7,142 bases of DNA, taken from assembly GCA_030428345.1 (NCBI GenBank), contig JAUIBM010000140.1:1-7142 (forward strand), in the 5' to 3' direction. Within the stretch, counting starts at the first letter, position 1. Every line of letters starts with the position of its first letter. Below the pieces are notes generated by a model, which ran no database searches, had not been told where the DNA came from, and worked only from the letters and a program-made list of their open reading frames with translations. A program made the position numbers and the translations under genes. The DNA comes from Alphaproteobacteria bacterium (GTDB taxonomy: Bacteria > Pseudomonadota > Alphaproteobacteria > Rhizobiales > Rhizobiaceae). This document shows positions 1-5,780 of the stretch, piece by piece.

Positions 1-74
1 CTCGTCTCGATCTCGCGCACGGCACGGGCCAAGTCGGAAATTCCGGTCTCCCTGGATTGCCGCAACGCCTCGGC
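1..74 (+). repeat. Near-identical coding repeat, unit 1 of family A
   Basis: Positions 1-74 match 474-547 with three mismatches (19, 20, 24); bases 25-74 are identical. The repeat spacing is 473 bp. Beyond position 74 the two genes diverge quickly at the DNA level although the proteins remain alignable. It may continue to the left of the window. Confidence 0.85.
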
Positions 75-378
75 CAATCCGCGAGCGCTGAAGCTCGAGG
101 TCCGGATTGCCACCAAACCCAATACGGAAAAGCGCGATTGGGTGTTCTTTGCGGAGGACCTCAATTATCAGCCAGGCGGTCTGCCCAACGAATGGGGAAA
201 ATGGCGGAAGATTTCGGGCGTCGTCTTGAGAGCACCGGGCAGCGGCAAGGCGATCTATTGTTCGCTGTTTCACCACAAATCCGCGCAGACCGTATCACGA
301 GAGGATCCGCCGATTTCTGCACGTTCCACAGCGGGTCTTCGAATAAAGTCCGGCACAACAACTGCGGTGATCAACTGA
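1..378 (+). CDS. Unrecognised exported-protein paralogue A1 (5' end cut off by the window)
   Basis: Frame 1 is open from the first base to the TGA at 376-378, giving 125 visible residues. I do not recognise the family and assign no function. It aligns along its length with the next gene (A2): its first residue matches Leu33 of A2, so about 32 residues, including a presumed signal peptide, lie off the left edge. Shared blocks are KSEIPVSLDCRNASANPRAL, KRDWVFF, DLNYQPG and IYCSLFH/VYCSLFH. Both cysteines of A2 (in SLDCRN and YCSLFH) are present, so a disulfide in the exported protein is plausible. The C-terminus differs from A2, with a longer tail ending TTTAVIN. The stop codon shares one base with the A2 start, so the two are probably co-transcribed. 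That it is a real gene is well supported by the paralogy; the function is unknown. Confidence 0.75.
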   Translation, partial: LVSISRTARAKSEIPVSLDCRNASANPRALKLEVRIATKPNTEKRDWVFFAEDLNYQPGGLPNEWGKWRKISGVVLRAPGSGKAIYCSLFHHKSAQTVSREDPPISARSTAGLRIKSGTTTAVIN

Positions 379-824
379 TGATACCACGAATTTTCATTGT
401 TTCCATTGTCGCCATATTGCTCATGCCCGCATCGGCTTATGCAGGCGACAGCGGCTGGGTGGGGACGAGCCGTCTCGTCTCGATCTCGCGCGGGGCGCGG
501 GCCAAGTCGGAAATTCCGGTCTCCCTGGATTGCCGCAACGCCTCGGCTAATCCCCGGGCGCTCAAGCTGGAAATACGGGTGGTGACAGCGCCCAATGCCG
601 ACAAGCGCGACTGGGTGTTCTTCACCGCCGATCTGAACTACCAGCCGGGCGAGAGCCCCGCCGATTGGAAGAACTGGAAGAAAGTCTCCGGCAAGGCGCT
701 CAAGACGCCGAGCGGGAAGACCGTTTATTGCTCGCTGTTTCACAACAATTCGGCAGGCACGGCGGGCCGGACCGCGCCGCCGATCTCGGTGCGCACCAGC
801 GTCGGCTTTCGCACGCTGCACTGA
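378..824 (+). CDS. Unrecognised small exported protein A2, paralogue of the upstream gene
   Basis: 148 residues. I chose the ATG at 378 because it overlaps the previous stop by one base (TGATG), has GGTGA seven bases upstream, and starts a convincing Sec signal peptide: Arg4, a hydrophobic core at residues 5-17, and an AYA cleavage motif at 20-22 (mature start Gly23-Asp24). The same frame stays open far upstream, but that stretch lies inside A1 in another frame. The mature part is about 126 residues, rich in aromatic residues (Trp27, Trp79, Trp97, Trp100), with two cysteines (Cys52, Cys118) shared with A1. Alternating hydrophobic residues suggest a mainly beta fold; that is inference. The family is not recognised. 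Its likely location is the periplasm or outside the cell. It ends 26 bp before the stop codon of the convergent family B copy 1. Third positions look less GC-rich than in the ccm genes. Confidence 0.8.
   Translation: MIPRIFIVSIVAILLMPASAYAGDSGWVGTSRLVSISRGARAKSEIPVSLDCRNASANPRALKLEIRVVTAPNADKRDWVFFTADLNYQPGESPADWKNWKKVSGKALKTPSGKTVYCSLFHNNSAGTAGRTAPPISVRTSVGFRTLH
474..547 (+). repeat. Near-identical coding repeat, unit 2 of family A
   Basis: Partner of 1-74. It encodes residues 33-57 of A2, just after the signal peptide. The high DNA identity compared with the rest of the gene points to a recent duplication patch or gene conversion between the tandem copies. Confidence 0.85.
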
Positions 825-850
825 GGCGGGGTTGGGCCGGCTTGTCTCCC

Positions 851-1573
851 TCACTGCGTGCCGAATTCGCCTTCAAGCTGCTCCCACAGGCTGGGTGAGG
901 AACGCTCTTGCGTCAATGGCGGCGAATGTAGCGCCTCATCGAGCGTGGGTATCGCCAACTCTGCGGCTGCGGTCGAACAGACCTTGAGATCGAGCGCGTT
1001 CAGCAGGCTCTTCAGCTCTTGCTCTCCAGTCTCCACGGAGCCGGGCACGTAGATTTTCGCCTCGAAGTTCACGCAGCAATCCCGCACCGAGACGACGAGC
1101 AGGTTCAATCTCTCATTGTCTCCCGCAGAACGGTAATGGATTGCATATCCACTGAGCGCGCCGAGGTCGATGTCCTCAATAATCGAATAGAGGTCAAGAT
1201 TGACGGCCTGACTCCTGATGGCGCTGAAATATTCGCAATGGCCGGCGGCGCGCCTCTTGGCGTCAGGCGCAGTTTCGAGAGGCTCGCCATTGCAGCCGAC
1301 ACCTGCTGGCTCGGTGCTGAAATTTGCCTCTCCGAAGGCATCCATATTGCCTGTCAGGAGCCTCGTGTCGTGCGCTGGGACATATTTCAGGCGCCACTCG
1401 CCTTGCCACAGGGAAAGCGAGTAGGTGTATTCGCGAGCGCCTTCGGTGACGACAAAATCCGTTGCTTCGTTGCCGCCCAAGCGCCCGCAAGAGAATTTGT
1501 CTCCGTCCGCTTGCGCGAAATGCGCGGTGGCGATGAGGAGCATTGCGGCTATTGCGTTTCGAAATCCGGTCAA
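851..1573 (-). CDS. Unrecognised exported protein, family B copy 1 (start codon uncertain)
   Basis: About 240 residues if it starts at the TTG at 1571-1573. I do not recognise the family. It is a clear paralogue of the gene at 2598-3329 over its whole length. The N-terminus (TGFRNAIAAMLLIATAHFAQA) is a signal peptide with likely cleavage before Asp-Gly-Asp. Four cysteines are shared with copy 2 (in SCGRLGG, VGCNGE, GHCEYF and KVCSTA); an extra Cys-Cys pair lies in RDCCVN. A proline- and serine-containing variable linker precedes a C-terminal 16 residues (SSPSLWEQLEGEFGTQ) identical to copy 2. The ATG used by copy 2 is AGG here (1577-1579). The TTG two codons later keeps the signal peptide; the next ATG (1541-1543) would leave only a 12-residue signal with no basic region. 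The frame is open up to a TTG at 1705, but that extension has no counterpart in copy 2. It may be a gene with a weak start or one beginning to decay; the reading frame itself is intact. Confidence 0.7.
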   Translation of the reverse strand: MTGFRNAIAAMLLIATAHFAQADGDKFSCGRLGGNEATDFVVTEGAREYTYSLSLWQGEWRLKYVPAHDTRLLTGNMDAFGEANFSTEPAGVGCNGEPLETAPDAKRRAAGHCEYFSAIRSQAVNLDLYSIIEDIDLGALSGYAIHYRSAGDNERLNLLVVSVRDCCVNFEAKIYVPGSVETGEQELKSLLNALDLKVCSTAAAELAIPTLDEALHSPPLTQERSSPSLWEQLEGEFGTQ

Positions 1574-1604
1574 GCGCCTTCCCCGACAGATGCCTCCGCA
1601 GATG
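851..1604 (-). repeat. Duplicated segment B, unit 1
   Basis: The segment covers the copy 1 gene plus about 31 bp of leader. The 3' 55 bp (851-905) match 2598-2652 with two mismatches, both synonymous. The 5' 64 bp (1541-1604) match 3291-3354 with about five mismatches. The middle is much more diverged. Similarity stops exactly at the stop codon. Confidence 0.8.
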
Positions 1605-1718
1605 GGTGTGCCAGGACAACGAATCAACCGGGTGTTGCGGCCGAGCTTTCTCACCTCCAGGGCGGCCCAAGCAATCCGCTTGTTGGGGGAAGCCGTTCGA
1701 TGCAAACAAGGATCCAGC
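1574..1718 (-). other. Intergenic space between the EEP hydrolase and B copy 1
   Basis: 145 bp with no convincing gene if copy 1 starts near 1573. The 31 bp next to the gene (1574-1604) are close to identical to the leader of B copy 2; further upstream the similarity disappears. GGAGG on the minus strand (1593-1597) is 19 bases from the TTG, too far for a normal ribosome binding site. I could not pick out a credible promoter by eye. Confidence 0.4.
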
Positions 1719-2522
1719 CTACCGCGTCTCCAGCAGCAGCGCGCGGTGGTCGGAAATTTCCGGCTCGGCGACGACTTCGAAACTGCGCACCTCCACCGCG
1801 TCGTTGACCAGCATGTAGTCGGCGAATCGCGGCGACTTGCGATAATGCGATGTCCGGGTGTCGGTATGGCCGTGCGCCGTGACCAGATCGGAAAGCCCTA
1901 GCGTGCGCAGGACCTCGAAGGTGACGCTTTGCGGCAGCACGTTGAAATCGCCGCAGACGACGAGCGGCTCGCCCTCGCGCCACACTCCGGCAATGATCCC
2001 GGCCAGCGTTTCCGCCTGCCGCTCGCGGGCGGGCGTGTCGCCCTTGCCGGCAGGATCGCGCAGGCCGTGCAGATGGGCGATCGTCATCGGGCGGCCGGCT
2101 GCCTCATCGTAGAGACGCAGTGCGTGTACATTCCTGGCCCGGGGGTGCTCGCCCCAGCCCTGCGCCAGGAAAGAGCCATGAATGAAGTCCTGGCGCTGAC
2201 CGATCACCGGAAATCGCCGCCGCACGAAGGTCGCCAGTCCCCATTGCGACAGCACGGGTGTCTCCCCGTCGAACAGATTGCCCTGGCCGGCCTGGCAGAA
2301 AAAGGGATCGTGCCCCGGCAGCGCCGCGGCGATGTCGTCGAACAGATTGGCGCGCTGGGGGAGCATGGCTCCGTCATCGCGATAATCGAGCCAAGGCAGG
2401 CTGCAATCCGGCGTGCGGACCACTTCCTGCAGGCAGAGAATGTCCGGGTCGCAGGCCGCCAGATAGGAAACCATGGCCTCGTAAAGCCGGCCGCCCCAGG
2501 CATTCAATGAAACGATGCGCAT
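1719..2522 (-). CDS. Endonuclease/exonuclease/phosphatase (EEP) family metal-dependent hydrolase
   Basis: 267 residues, in the usual size range for a minimal EEP domain. The superfamily (DNase I, exonuclease III, sphingomyelinase, inositol phosphatase) uses a divalent metal to cleave phosphodiester or phosphomonoester bonds. The expected motifs appear in order: LNAWG (Asn7), LCLQEV with metal ligand Glu33, AHLHG (His150/His152), GDFN (Asp192, Asn194) and the C-terminal SDHR (Asp258, His259), plus FADYML near residue 235. All catalytic positions are present, so it should be active. There is no signal peptide or membrane segment, so it is probably cytoplasmic. The substrate cannot be told: LNAWGG and the overall shape suggest a small-molecule or nucleic-acid phosphodiesterase rather than the longer exonuclease III type. 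The ATG at 2520-2522 has a strong ribosome binding site. It sits between the two family B copies on the same strand; no functional link to them is evident. Confidence 0.9.
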   Translation of the reverse strand: MRIVSLNAWGGRLYEAMVSYLAACDPDILCLQEVVRTPDCSLPWLDYRDDGAMLPQRANLFDDIAAALPGHDPFFCQAGQGNLFDGETPVLSQWGLATFVRRRFPVIGQRQDFIHGSFLAQGWGEHPRARNVHALRLYDEAAGRPMTIAHLHGLRDPAGKGDTPARERQAETLAGIIAGVWREGEPLVVCGDFNVLPQSVTFEVLRTLGLSDLVTAHGHTDTRTSHYRKSPRFADYMLVNDAVEVRSFEVVAEPEISDHRALLLETR

Positions 2523-2526
2523 GTCG

Positions 2527-2533
2527 CCCTCCC
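2527..2533 (-). promoter_or_regulatory. Ribosome binding site of the EEP gene
   Basis: The minus strand reads GGGAGGG ending four bases before the ATG at 2522, one of the best Shine-Dalgarno matches in the window. It fixes the start. Confidence 0.75.
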
Positions 2534-2597
2534 TGCCGGCGACACCTTCGAGAAACGGTCTATCCGTCTCACCGGCCGCGCAATTGGCCCATACAAG

Positions 2598-3329
2598 TCA
2601 CTGTGTGCCGAATTCGCCTTCAAGCTGTTCCCACAGGCTGGGTGAGGAACGCAACAGGGCGGGCGGGGATGGATCAAGCGAATCCCAAAGCGACTGTTCC
2701 GGTCGCTGGGCGACGAAGACCGAGCAACGCTTGAAGTCGAGCGCCTTCAGCAGGCTTTTCAGCCTTTGCTCTCCGGTCTCCACGGAACCGTTGACGCGGA
2801 TTTTCGCCTCGAAGACCGCCCGGCCATCCTGCACGGAGATGACGAGCAGGCTCCATCCGCCCTTGTCGTTTTCCGCGCGGTAGTGGATCGCGTACCCCTT
2901 GAGCGCGCCAAGGACGACATCCTCCATGATTTCGTAGGGTTGAAGGTTGACGATCGTCGTCCAGTCACTGGGCATGATCTCGCAGCGCCGCGCCGCGCGC
3001 GTCCTGGCGTCCGGCATGGATTGCAAGCGCTCATCATCATCGCAACCAACAGCGGTAGGCCAGGTGTGGAAATAGGCGCCGCCTTCAGAATCGGGTTCGC
3101 GAGTCAGGAATCTTGTTCCATGCCGGGGAAGGTAAATCAGGCGCCAGTCGCCTTGCTGCAGGGAAAGTGAGTAGATGTATTCGCGAGCGCCTTCGGTGAC
3201 GACAAATTCCGTTGCTTCGTCGCCGCCCAAGCGTCCGCAGGGAAATTTGTCTCCGTCCGCATGCGCGAATTGCGCGGTGACGATGAGAAGCATTGCGGCT
3301 ATTGCGTTTCGAAATCCTGACAAGCGCAT
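2598..3329 (-). CDS. Unrecognised exported protein, family B copy 2
   Basis: 243 residues. I do not recognise the family and give no function. The ATG at 3327-3329 starts a signal peptide (MRLSGFRNAIAAMLLIVTAQ plus FAHA) with Arg2 and Arg7, a hydrophobic core at 9-19 and likely cleavage after Ala24, so the product is exported. Mature features are cysteines at 31, 96, 116 and 202, all conserved in copy 1 and able to form two disulfides; a conserved core around VLGALKGYAIHYR (about 139-151) and ETGEQRLKSLLKALD (184-198); then a variable linker and the invariant last 16 residues. The frame is open up to a GTG at 3497, but the added residues lack signal character and would run to within a few bases of ccmA, so I rejected that start. 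Its 3' end is 75 bp upstream of the EEP gene, so the three minus-strand genes could be co-transcribed, though the gaps also allow separate promoters. It is divergent from ccmA. Confidence 0.8.
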   Translation of the reverse strand: MRLSGFRNAIAAMLLIVTAQFAHADGDKFPCGRLGGDEATEFVVTEGAREYIYSLSLQQGDWRLIYLPRHGTRFLTREPDSEGGAYFHTWPTAVGCDDDERLQSMPDARTRAARRCEIMPSDWTTIVNLQPYEIMEDVVLGALKGYAIHYRAENDKGGWSLLVISVQDGRAVFEAKIRVNGSVETGEQRLKSLLKALDFKRCSVFVAQRPEQSLWDSLDPSPPALLRSSPSLWEQLEGEFGTQ

Positions 3330-3354
3330 TCCCCGACAGATGCCTTCGCAGATG
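2598..3354 (-). repeat. Duplicated segment B, unit 2
   Basis: Partner of 851-1604 in the same orientation, with the EEP gene between the two units. No terminal inverted repeats or transposase accompany either copy, so this looks like a gene duplication rather than a mobile element. Confidence 0.8.
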
Positions 3355-3502
3355 GATGCGGTCCGACCGGGATTCAACCAGAAGATGATCGTAAGTTTTT
3401 CCCCATGCCGCTTGTCGATCCGAGCCAGGGTCATCGCGCTGGCCGGCTGCGGCGCAAGCCGCGCGGCTTTCCCTTTGCGGCGGCAGGCAGTAAACACGAG
3501 CC
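3330..3502. promoter_or_regulatory. Divergent intergenic region between B copy 2 and the ccm operon
   Basis: 173 bp between divergent start codons; promoters for both transcription units are expected here from the layout. By eye I find no -35/-10 pair good enough to place. The region contains an AT-richer patch around 3388-3400 and, nearer ccmA, a GC-rich inverted repeat: GCGGC (3449-3453), loop GCAA, GCCGC (3458-3462), which can extend through an internal loop by GCCG (3442-3445) pairing with CGGC (3464-3467). That hairpin would lie in the ccmA leader about 35 bases before the ATG, if transcription starts further upstream. The ccmA ribosome binding site is weak (only GAG, about six bases upstream). 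Confidence 0.4.
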
Positions 3503-4132
3503 ATGAAACTGGTGGGCGAAAAACTGGCGGCGGCGCGCGGCGAGCGGCGCATTTTCGAGGGACTTTCCTTCGAGGTTCCGGCCGGCTCGGCGCTGGTCGT
3601 CACCGGGCCGAACGGTTCGGGCAAGTCCACCCTGCTGAAGACCATTGCCGGATTCCTGCGCCCGGCCGCCGGTTCGCTGAAGCTGGAGGGCCAGTTCAAA
3701 GGATTGGATGCGGAGACGCCGCTGGCCGAGCATTGCCATTATCTGGGCCATGCCAATGCGTTGAAGCCGCAGCTGAGCGTTCATGAAAACCTTCGCTTCT
3801 GGCAGCAATTCTACGCGCCCGGCCGCACGGTGGACGAGGCGCTGGATGCGGTCGGCCTGCCCGGCGTCGGTGATCTGCCCGCCGGCTATCTTTCCGCCGG
3901 GCAGAAGCGGCGCGTCGCCATCGCGCGGCTGCTGGCGGCGGCCCGGCCGGTTTGGCTGGTGGACGAACCCACCTCGGCGCTGGATGCGGCGTCCGAGCGG
4001 CGATTCGCCGCGCTGGTCGAGGCGCATCTGGCGCAGGGCGGCATTGTCGTCGCCGCGACGCATCAGCAACTGGGCCTTGCCGCCGCGTTGAAGCTCGACA
4101 TCAGCCAATTTGCCGAAAGCCGCGCCGCATGA
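3503..4132 (+). CDS. ccmA: Cytochrome c biogenesis ABC transporter ATP-binding protein CcmA
   Basis: 209 residues, the normal length for CcmA. It is the cytoplasmic ATPase of the CcmABCD complex; ATP hydrolysis drives release of haem-loaded CcmE for haem delivery to apocytochromes c. Visible motifs are Walker A GPNGSGKST (35-43), the CcmA-typical YLGHANALK (80-88) in the place of a Q-loop, signature LSAGQKRRVAIARLL (130-144), Walker B VWLVDEPTSALD (150-161) and the switch histidine in ATH (His187). All nucleotide-binding residues are intact. The ATG at 3503 gives the family's usual N-terminus, a short strand before Arg-Arg-Ile-Phe. The stop overlaps the ccmB start (ATGA), indicating translational coupling. 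First gene of the ccm operon, divergent from family B copy 2. Confidence 0.97.
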   Translation: MKLVGEKLAAARGERRIFEGLSFEVPAGSALVVTGPNGSGKSTLLKTIAGFLRPAAGSLKLEGQFKGLDAETPLAEHCHYLGHANALKPQLSVHENLRFWQQFYAPGRTVDEALDAVGLPGVGDLPAGYLSAGQKRRVAIARLLAAARPVWLVDEPTSALDAASERRFAALVEAHLAQGGIVVAATHQQLGLAAALKLDISQFAESRAA

Positions 4133-4788
4133 TCGCGCTGTTCCTGCGCGAGTTGAAGCTCGCCTCGCGCATTGGCGGCGGCGCGCTGACGGGGCTGCTG
4201 TTCTTCCTGGCGGTCGTCACCGTGGTGCCGTTCGGCGTCGGCCCGGATCTCAAACTGCTGGCCCGCATCGGCCCGGCCATGCTGTGGACCGGCGCGCTGC
4301 TCGCCAGCCTGCTTGGCCTCGACCGCTTGTTCCAGGGCGAGCGCGAGGATGGCTCGCTCGATCTGCTGCTGATGTCCGAGCATCCGATCGCGCTGATCGT
4401 CTTCGTCAAGTCGCTGGCGCATTGGGTGGCGACCGGCCTGCCGCTGGTGCTGGCCGCGCCGGTGTTCGGCCTGATGATGAACATGGAGCCGGTGGCGATC
4501 GCGGCGAGCGTGGCGACGCTGGCCGTCGGCACGCCGGCGATCTCGTTTGTCGGCGCAGTCGGCGCGGCGGTGACGGTGACGCTGGCGCGCGGCGGGCTGG
4601 TGATCGCGGTGCTGATCCTGCCGCTGGTCATTCCGGTGCTGATCTTTGGGGTGTCCGCCTCCTATGGCGCGGTGGAGGACCCCGCGCCCTTCCTGCCGCC
4701 CTTCCTCATCCTGTGCGCCATCACCCTGTTCTTCGCCGTGCTCGGGCCGCTGGCGGCCGGCCATGTGCTGCGCCATGCGGCGGACTGA
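4129..4788 (+). CDS. ccmB: Haem exporter membrane subunit CcmB
   Basis: 219 residues, typical for CcmB (about 220). It is the inner-membrane partner of CcmA in the CcmABCD complex that handles haem and holo-CcmE. The start is ATG 4129, which overlaps the ccmA stop by four bases (ATGA); an in-frame opening further upstream lies inside ccmA and is not coding. Features of the family are the N-terminal LFLRELKLASRIGGG, a first hydrophobic segment at about 19-36, then LFQGEREDGSLDLLLMSEHP (about 67-86), which is a CcmB hallmark in the first cytoplasmic loop, and further hydrophobic segments consistent with about six in total, ending in GHVLRHAAD. No disruption is visible. Confidence 0.96.
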   Translation: MIALFLRELKLASRIGGGALTGLLFFLAVVTVVPFGVGPDLKLLARIGPAMLWTGALLASLLGLDRLFQGEREDGSLDLLLMSEHPIALIVFVKSLAHWVATGLPLVLAAPVFGLMMNMEPVAIAASVATLAVGTPAISFVGAVGAAVTVTLARGGLVIAVLILPLVIPVLIFGVSASYGAVEDPAPFLPPFLILCAITLFFAVLGPLAAGHVLRHAAD

Positions 4789-4842
4789 TCAACACGGCGT
4801 GCGTCAATTGCCAAGGTGCGGCGGCGGCGCTAAAACCGGGGC
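4789..4842 (+). other. Only untranslated gap within the ccm operon
   Basis: 54 bp between ccmB and ccmC, whereas every other junction in the operon overlaps. I see no terminator-like hairpin followed by T residues. Directly before ccmC there is GGGG one base from the ATG, a poor spacing, so ccmC initiation may be weak or depend on upstream translation. An internal promoter is possible but I could not place one. Confidence 0.4.
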
Positions 4843-5601
4843 ATGAGCGAAACTGCAATACGGCGCGCCTCCCTCTGGGATTTTGCCAATCCCACCCGCT
4901 ATCTGGCGATTGCCGGACCGGCCATTCCGTGGCTGGCGGGCGTGACGGCGCTGTTGCTGGCGGCCGGGCTGTGGATGAGCTTTCGCGCGCCGGCCGACTA
5001 CCAGCAGGGCGCCACCGTGCTGATCATGTTCATCCATGTGCCCGCCGCCTGGCTCTCCATGTTCTGCTACGGGGTGATGAGCGTCTCGGCGCTGGGCACG
5101 CTGGTCTGGCGCCATCCCCTGGCCGATGTGTCGCTGCGCGCAGCCGCGCCCGTCGGGGCGGTGTTCACGCTGCTGGCGCTGGTCACCGGCTCGCTGTGGG
5201 GCAAGCCGATGTGGGGCGCGTGGTGGGTGTGGGACGCGCGCCTGACCTCGGTGCTGGTGCTGTTCATCATCTATCTTGGCCTGTTGGCGCTGGCCCGCGC
5301 GATCGAGGACCCGGCGACGGCTGCGCGCGCCCTCGCCGTCGTCACGCTGGTCGGCTCGGTCAATCTGCCGATCATCAAGTTCTCGGTGAACTGGTGGAAC
5401 ACGCTGCACCAGCCCGCCTCGGTGATGCGCATGGACGGGCCGAAGATGGACCCGGCCTTTCTCTATCCGCTGCTGGTGATGGCGCTGGCCTATACATTGT
5501 TCTTCATCACGCTGCACGCCATGAACATGCGCAATGAAATCCTTCGCCGCCGCATCCGCTCGATGCGGATGAACGCGGCGCGCGAAGCGGGAGGCGCGTG
5601 A
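4843..5601 (+). CDS. ccmC: Haem-handling membrane protein CcmC
   Basis: 252 residues, normal for CcmC. In the inner membrane it holds haem at a periplasmic-side WWD domain and promotes its covalent attachment to the chaperone CcmE. The tryptophan-rich motif WGKPMWGAWWVWDARLTS (119-136) is present in full. The two conserved histidines that act as haem ligands in the family are visible in IHVPAAW (His65) and in NTLHQPAS (His189). About six hydrophobic segments are expected (approx. 22-44, 58-80, 100-117, 136-152, 163-180, 207-225), and the C-terminus is basic (RRRIRSMR). The start ATG gives the family-like DFANPTRYL near the N-terminus (14-22). The stop overlaps the ccmD start by one base (TGATG). 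Confidence 0.97.
   Translation: MSETAIRRASLWDFANPTRYLAIAGPAIPWLAGVTALLLAAGLWMSFRAPADYQQGATVLIMFIHVPAAWLSMFCYGVMSVSALGTLVWRHPLADVSLRAAAPVGAVFTLLALVTGSLWGKPMWGAWWVWDARLTSVLVLFIIYLGLLALARAIEDPATAARALAVVTLVGSVNLPIIKFSVNWWNTLHQPASVMRMDGPKMDPAFLYPLLVMALAYTLFFITLHAMNMRNEILRRRIRSMRMNAAREAGGA
5589..5594 (+). promoter_or_regulatory. Ribosome binding site deciding the ccmD start
   Basis: GGGAGG lies inside the 3' end of ccmC, six bases before the ATG at 5601 and only three before an alternative GTG at 5598. It supports the ATG. Confidence 0.7.
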
Positions 5602-5780
5602 TGTTCGGCAATTACGCCGGCTACATAGTCCCGGCCTATGTCCTTTCGGCGCTGGCGCTGGTCGGCCTGGTGGTGTGGTCGGTTCTGGATTATCGCGCGC
5701 GCCGCAGCGAACTTGCCGAACTGGAGCGCAAGGGCCTGAAACGCCGCTCGCAGGCCGGGGCGGATCGTGCCAATGGCTGA
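5601..5780 (+). CDS. ccmD: Haem exporter accessory protein CcmD
   Basis: 59 residues, a usual size for this small and poorly conserved protein. It has a single membrane segment (about 9-27, YIVPAYVLSALALVGLVVW) followed by a charged tail (DYRARRSELAELERKGLKRR), the standard CcmD layout. CcmD is needed for release of haem-loaded CcmE from the CcmABC complex. I chose ATG 5601 over GTG 5598 because of the well-spaced GGGAGG. The stop lies inside the start of ccmG (eight bases shared from the ATG at 5773). Identification rests on size, topology, the SALALVGLVVW-YRARRSEL pattern and position between ccmC and ccmG. Confidence 0.93.
   Translation: MFGNYAGYIVPAYVLSALALVGLVVWSVLDYRARRSELAELERKGLKRRSQAGADRANG

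Noticed and set aside
142..378. Short open frame starting at GTG 142 as a separate 78-residue gene
   Set aside because: The frame is open to the window edge and the residues before 142 align with the A2 paralogue, so it is the end of a longer gene.
811..861. Possible bidirectional terminator between the convergent stops of A2 and B copy 1
   Set aside because: The arms 818-826 and 849-857 pair with one mismatch around a 22-base loop, but there is no T-run on either side, and the arms fall within coding ends that are explained by other constraints.
1574..1705. Upstream extension of family B copy 1 to a TTG at 1705
   Set aside because: The extension does not align with the region upstream of copy 2 beyond about 31 bp and would bury the signal peptide.
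851..3354. Composite transposon or insertion element with the B copies as its arms
   Set aside because: The repeated units are intact protein genes, with no terminal inverted repeats, target duplication or transposase seen.
3330..3497. Upstream extension of family B copy 2 to a GTG at 3497
   Set aside because: It would put about 56 residues before a good signal peptide, has no counterpart in copy 1, and would leave almost no room for the divergent ccmA promoter.
4110..5537. Long + strand open frame running across ccmB and into ccmC
   Set aside because: It is out of frame with two well-recognised genes and its product is an Arg/Ala/Gly-rich shadow typical of GC-rich DNA without domain motifs.
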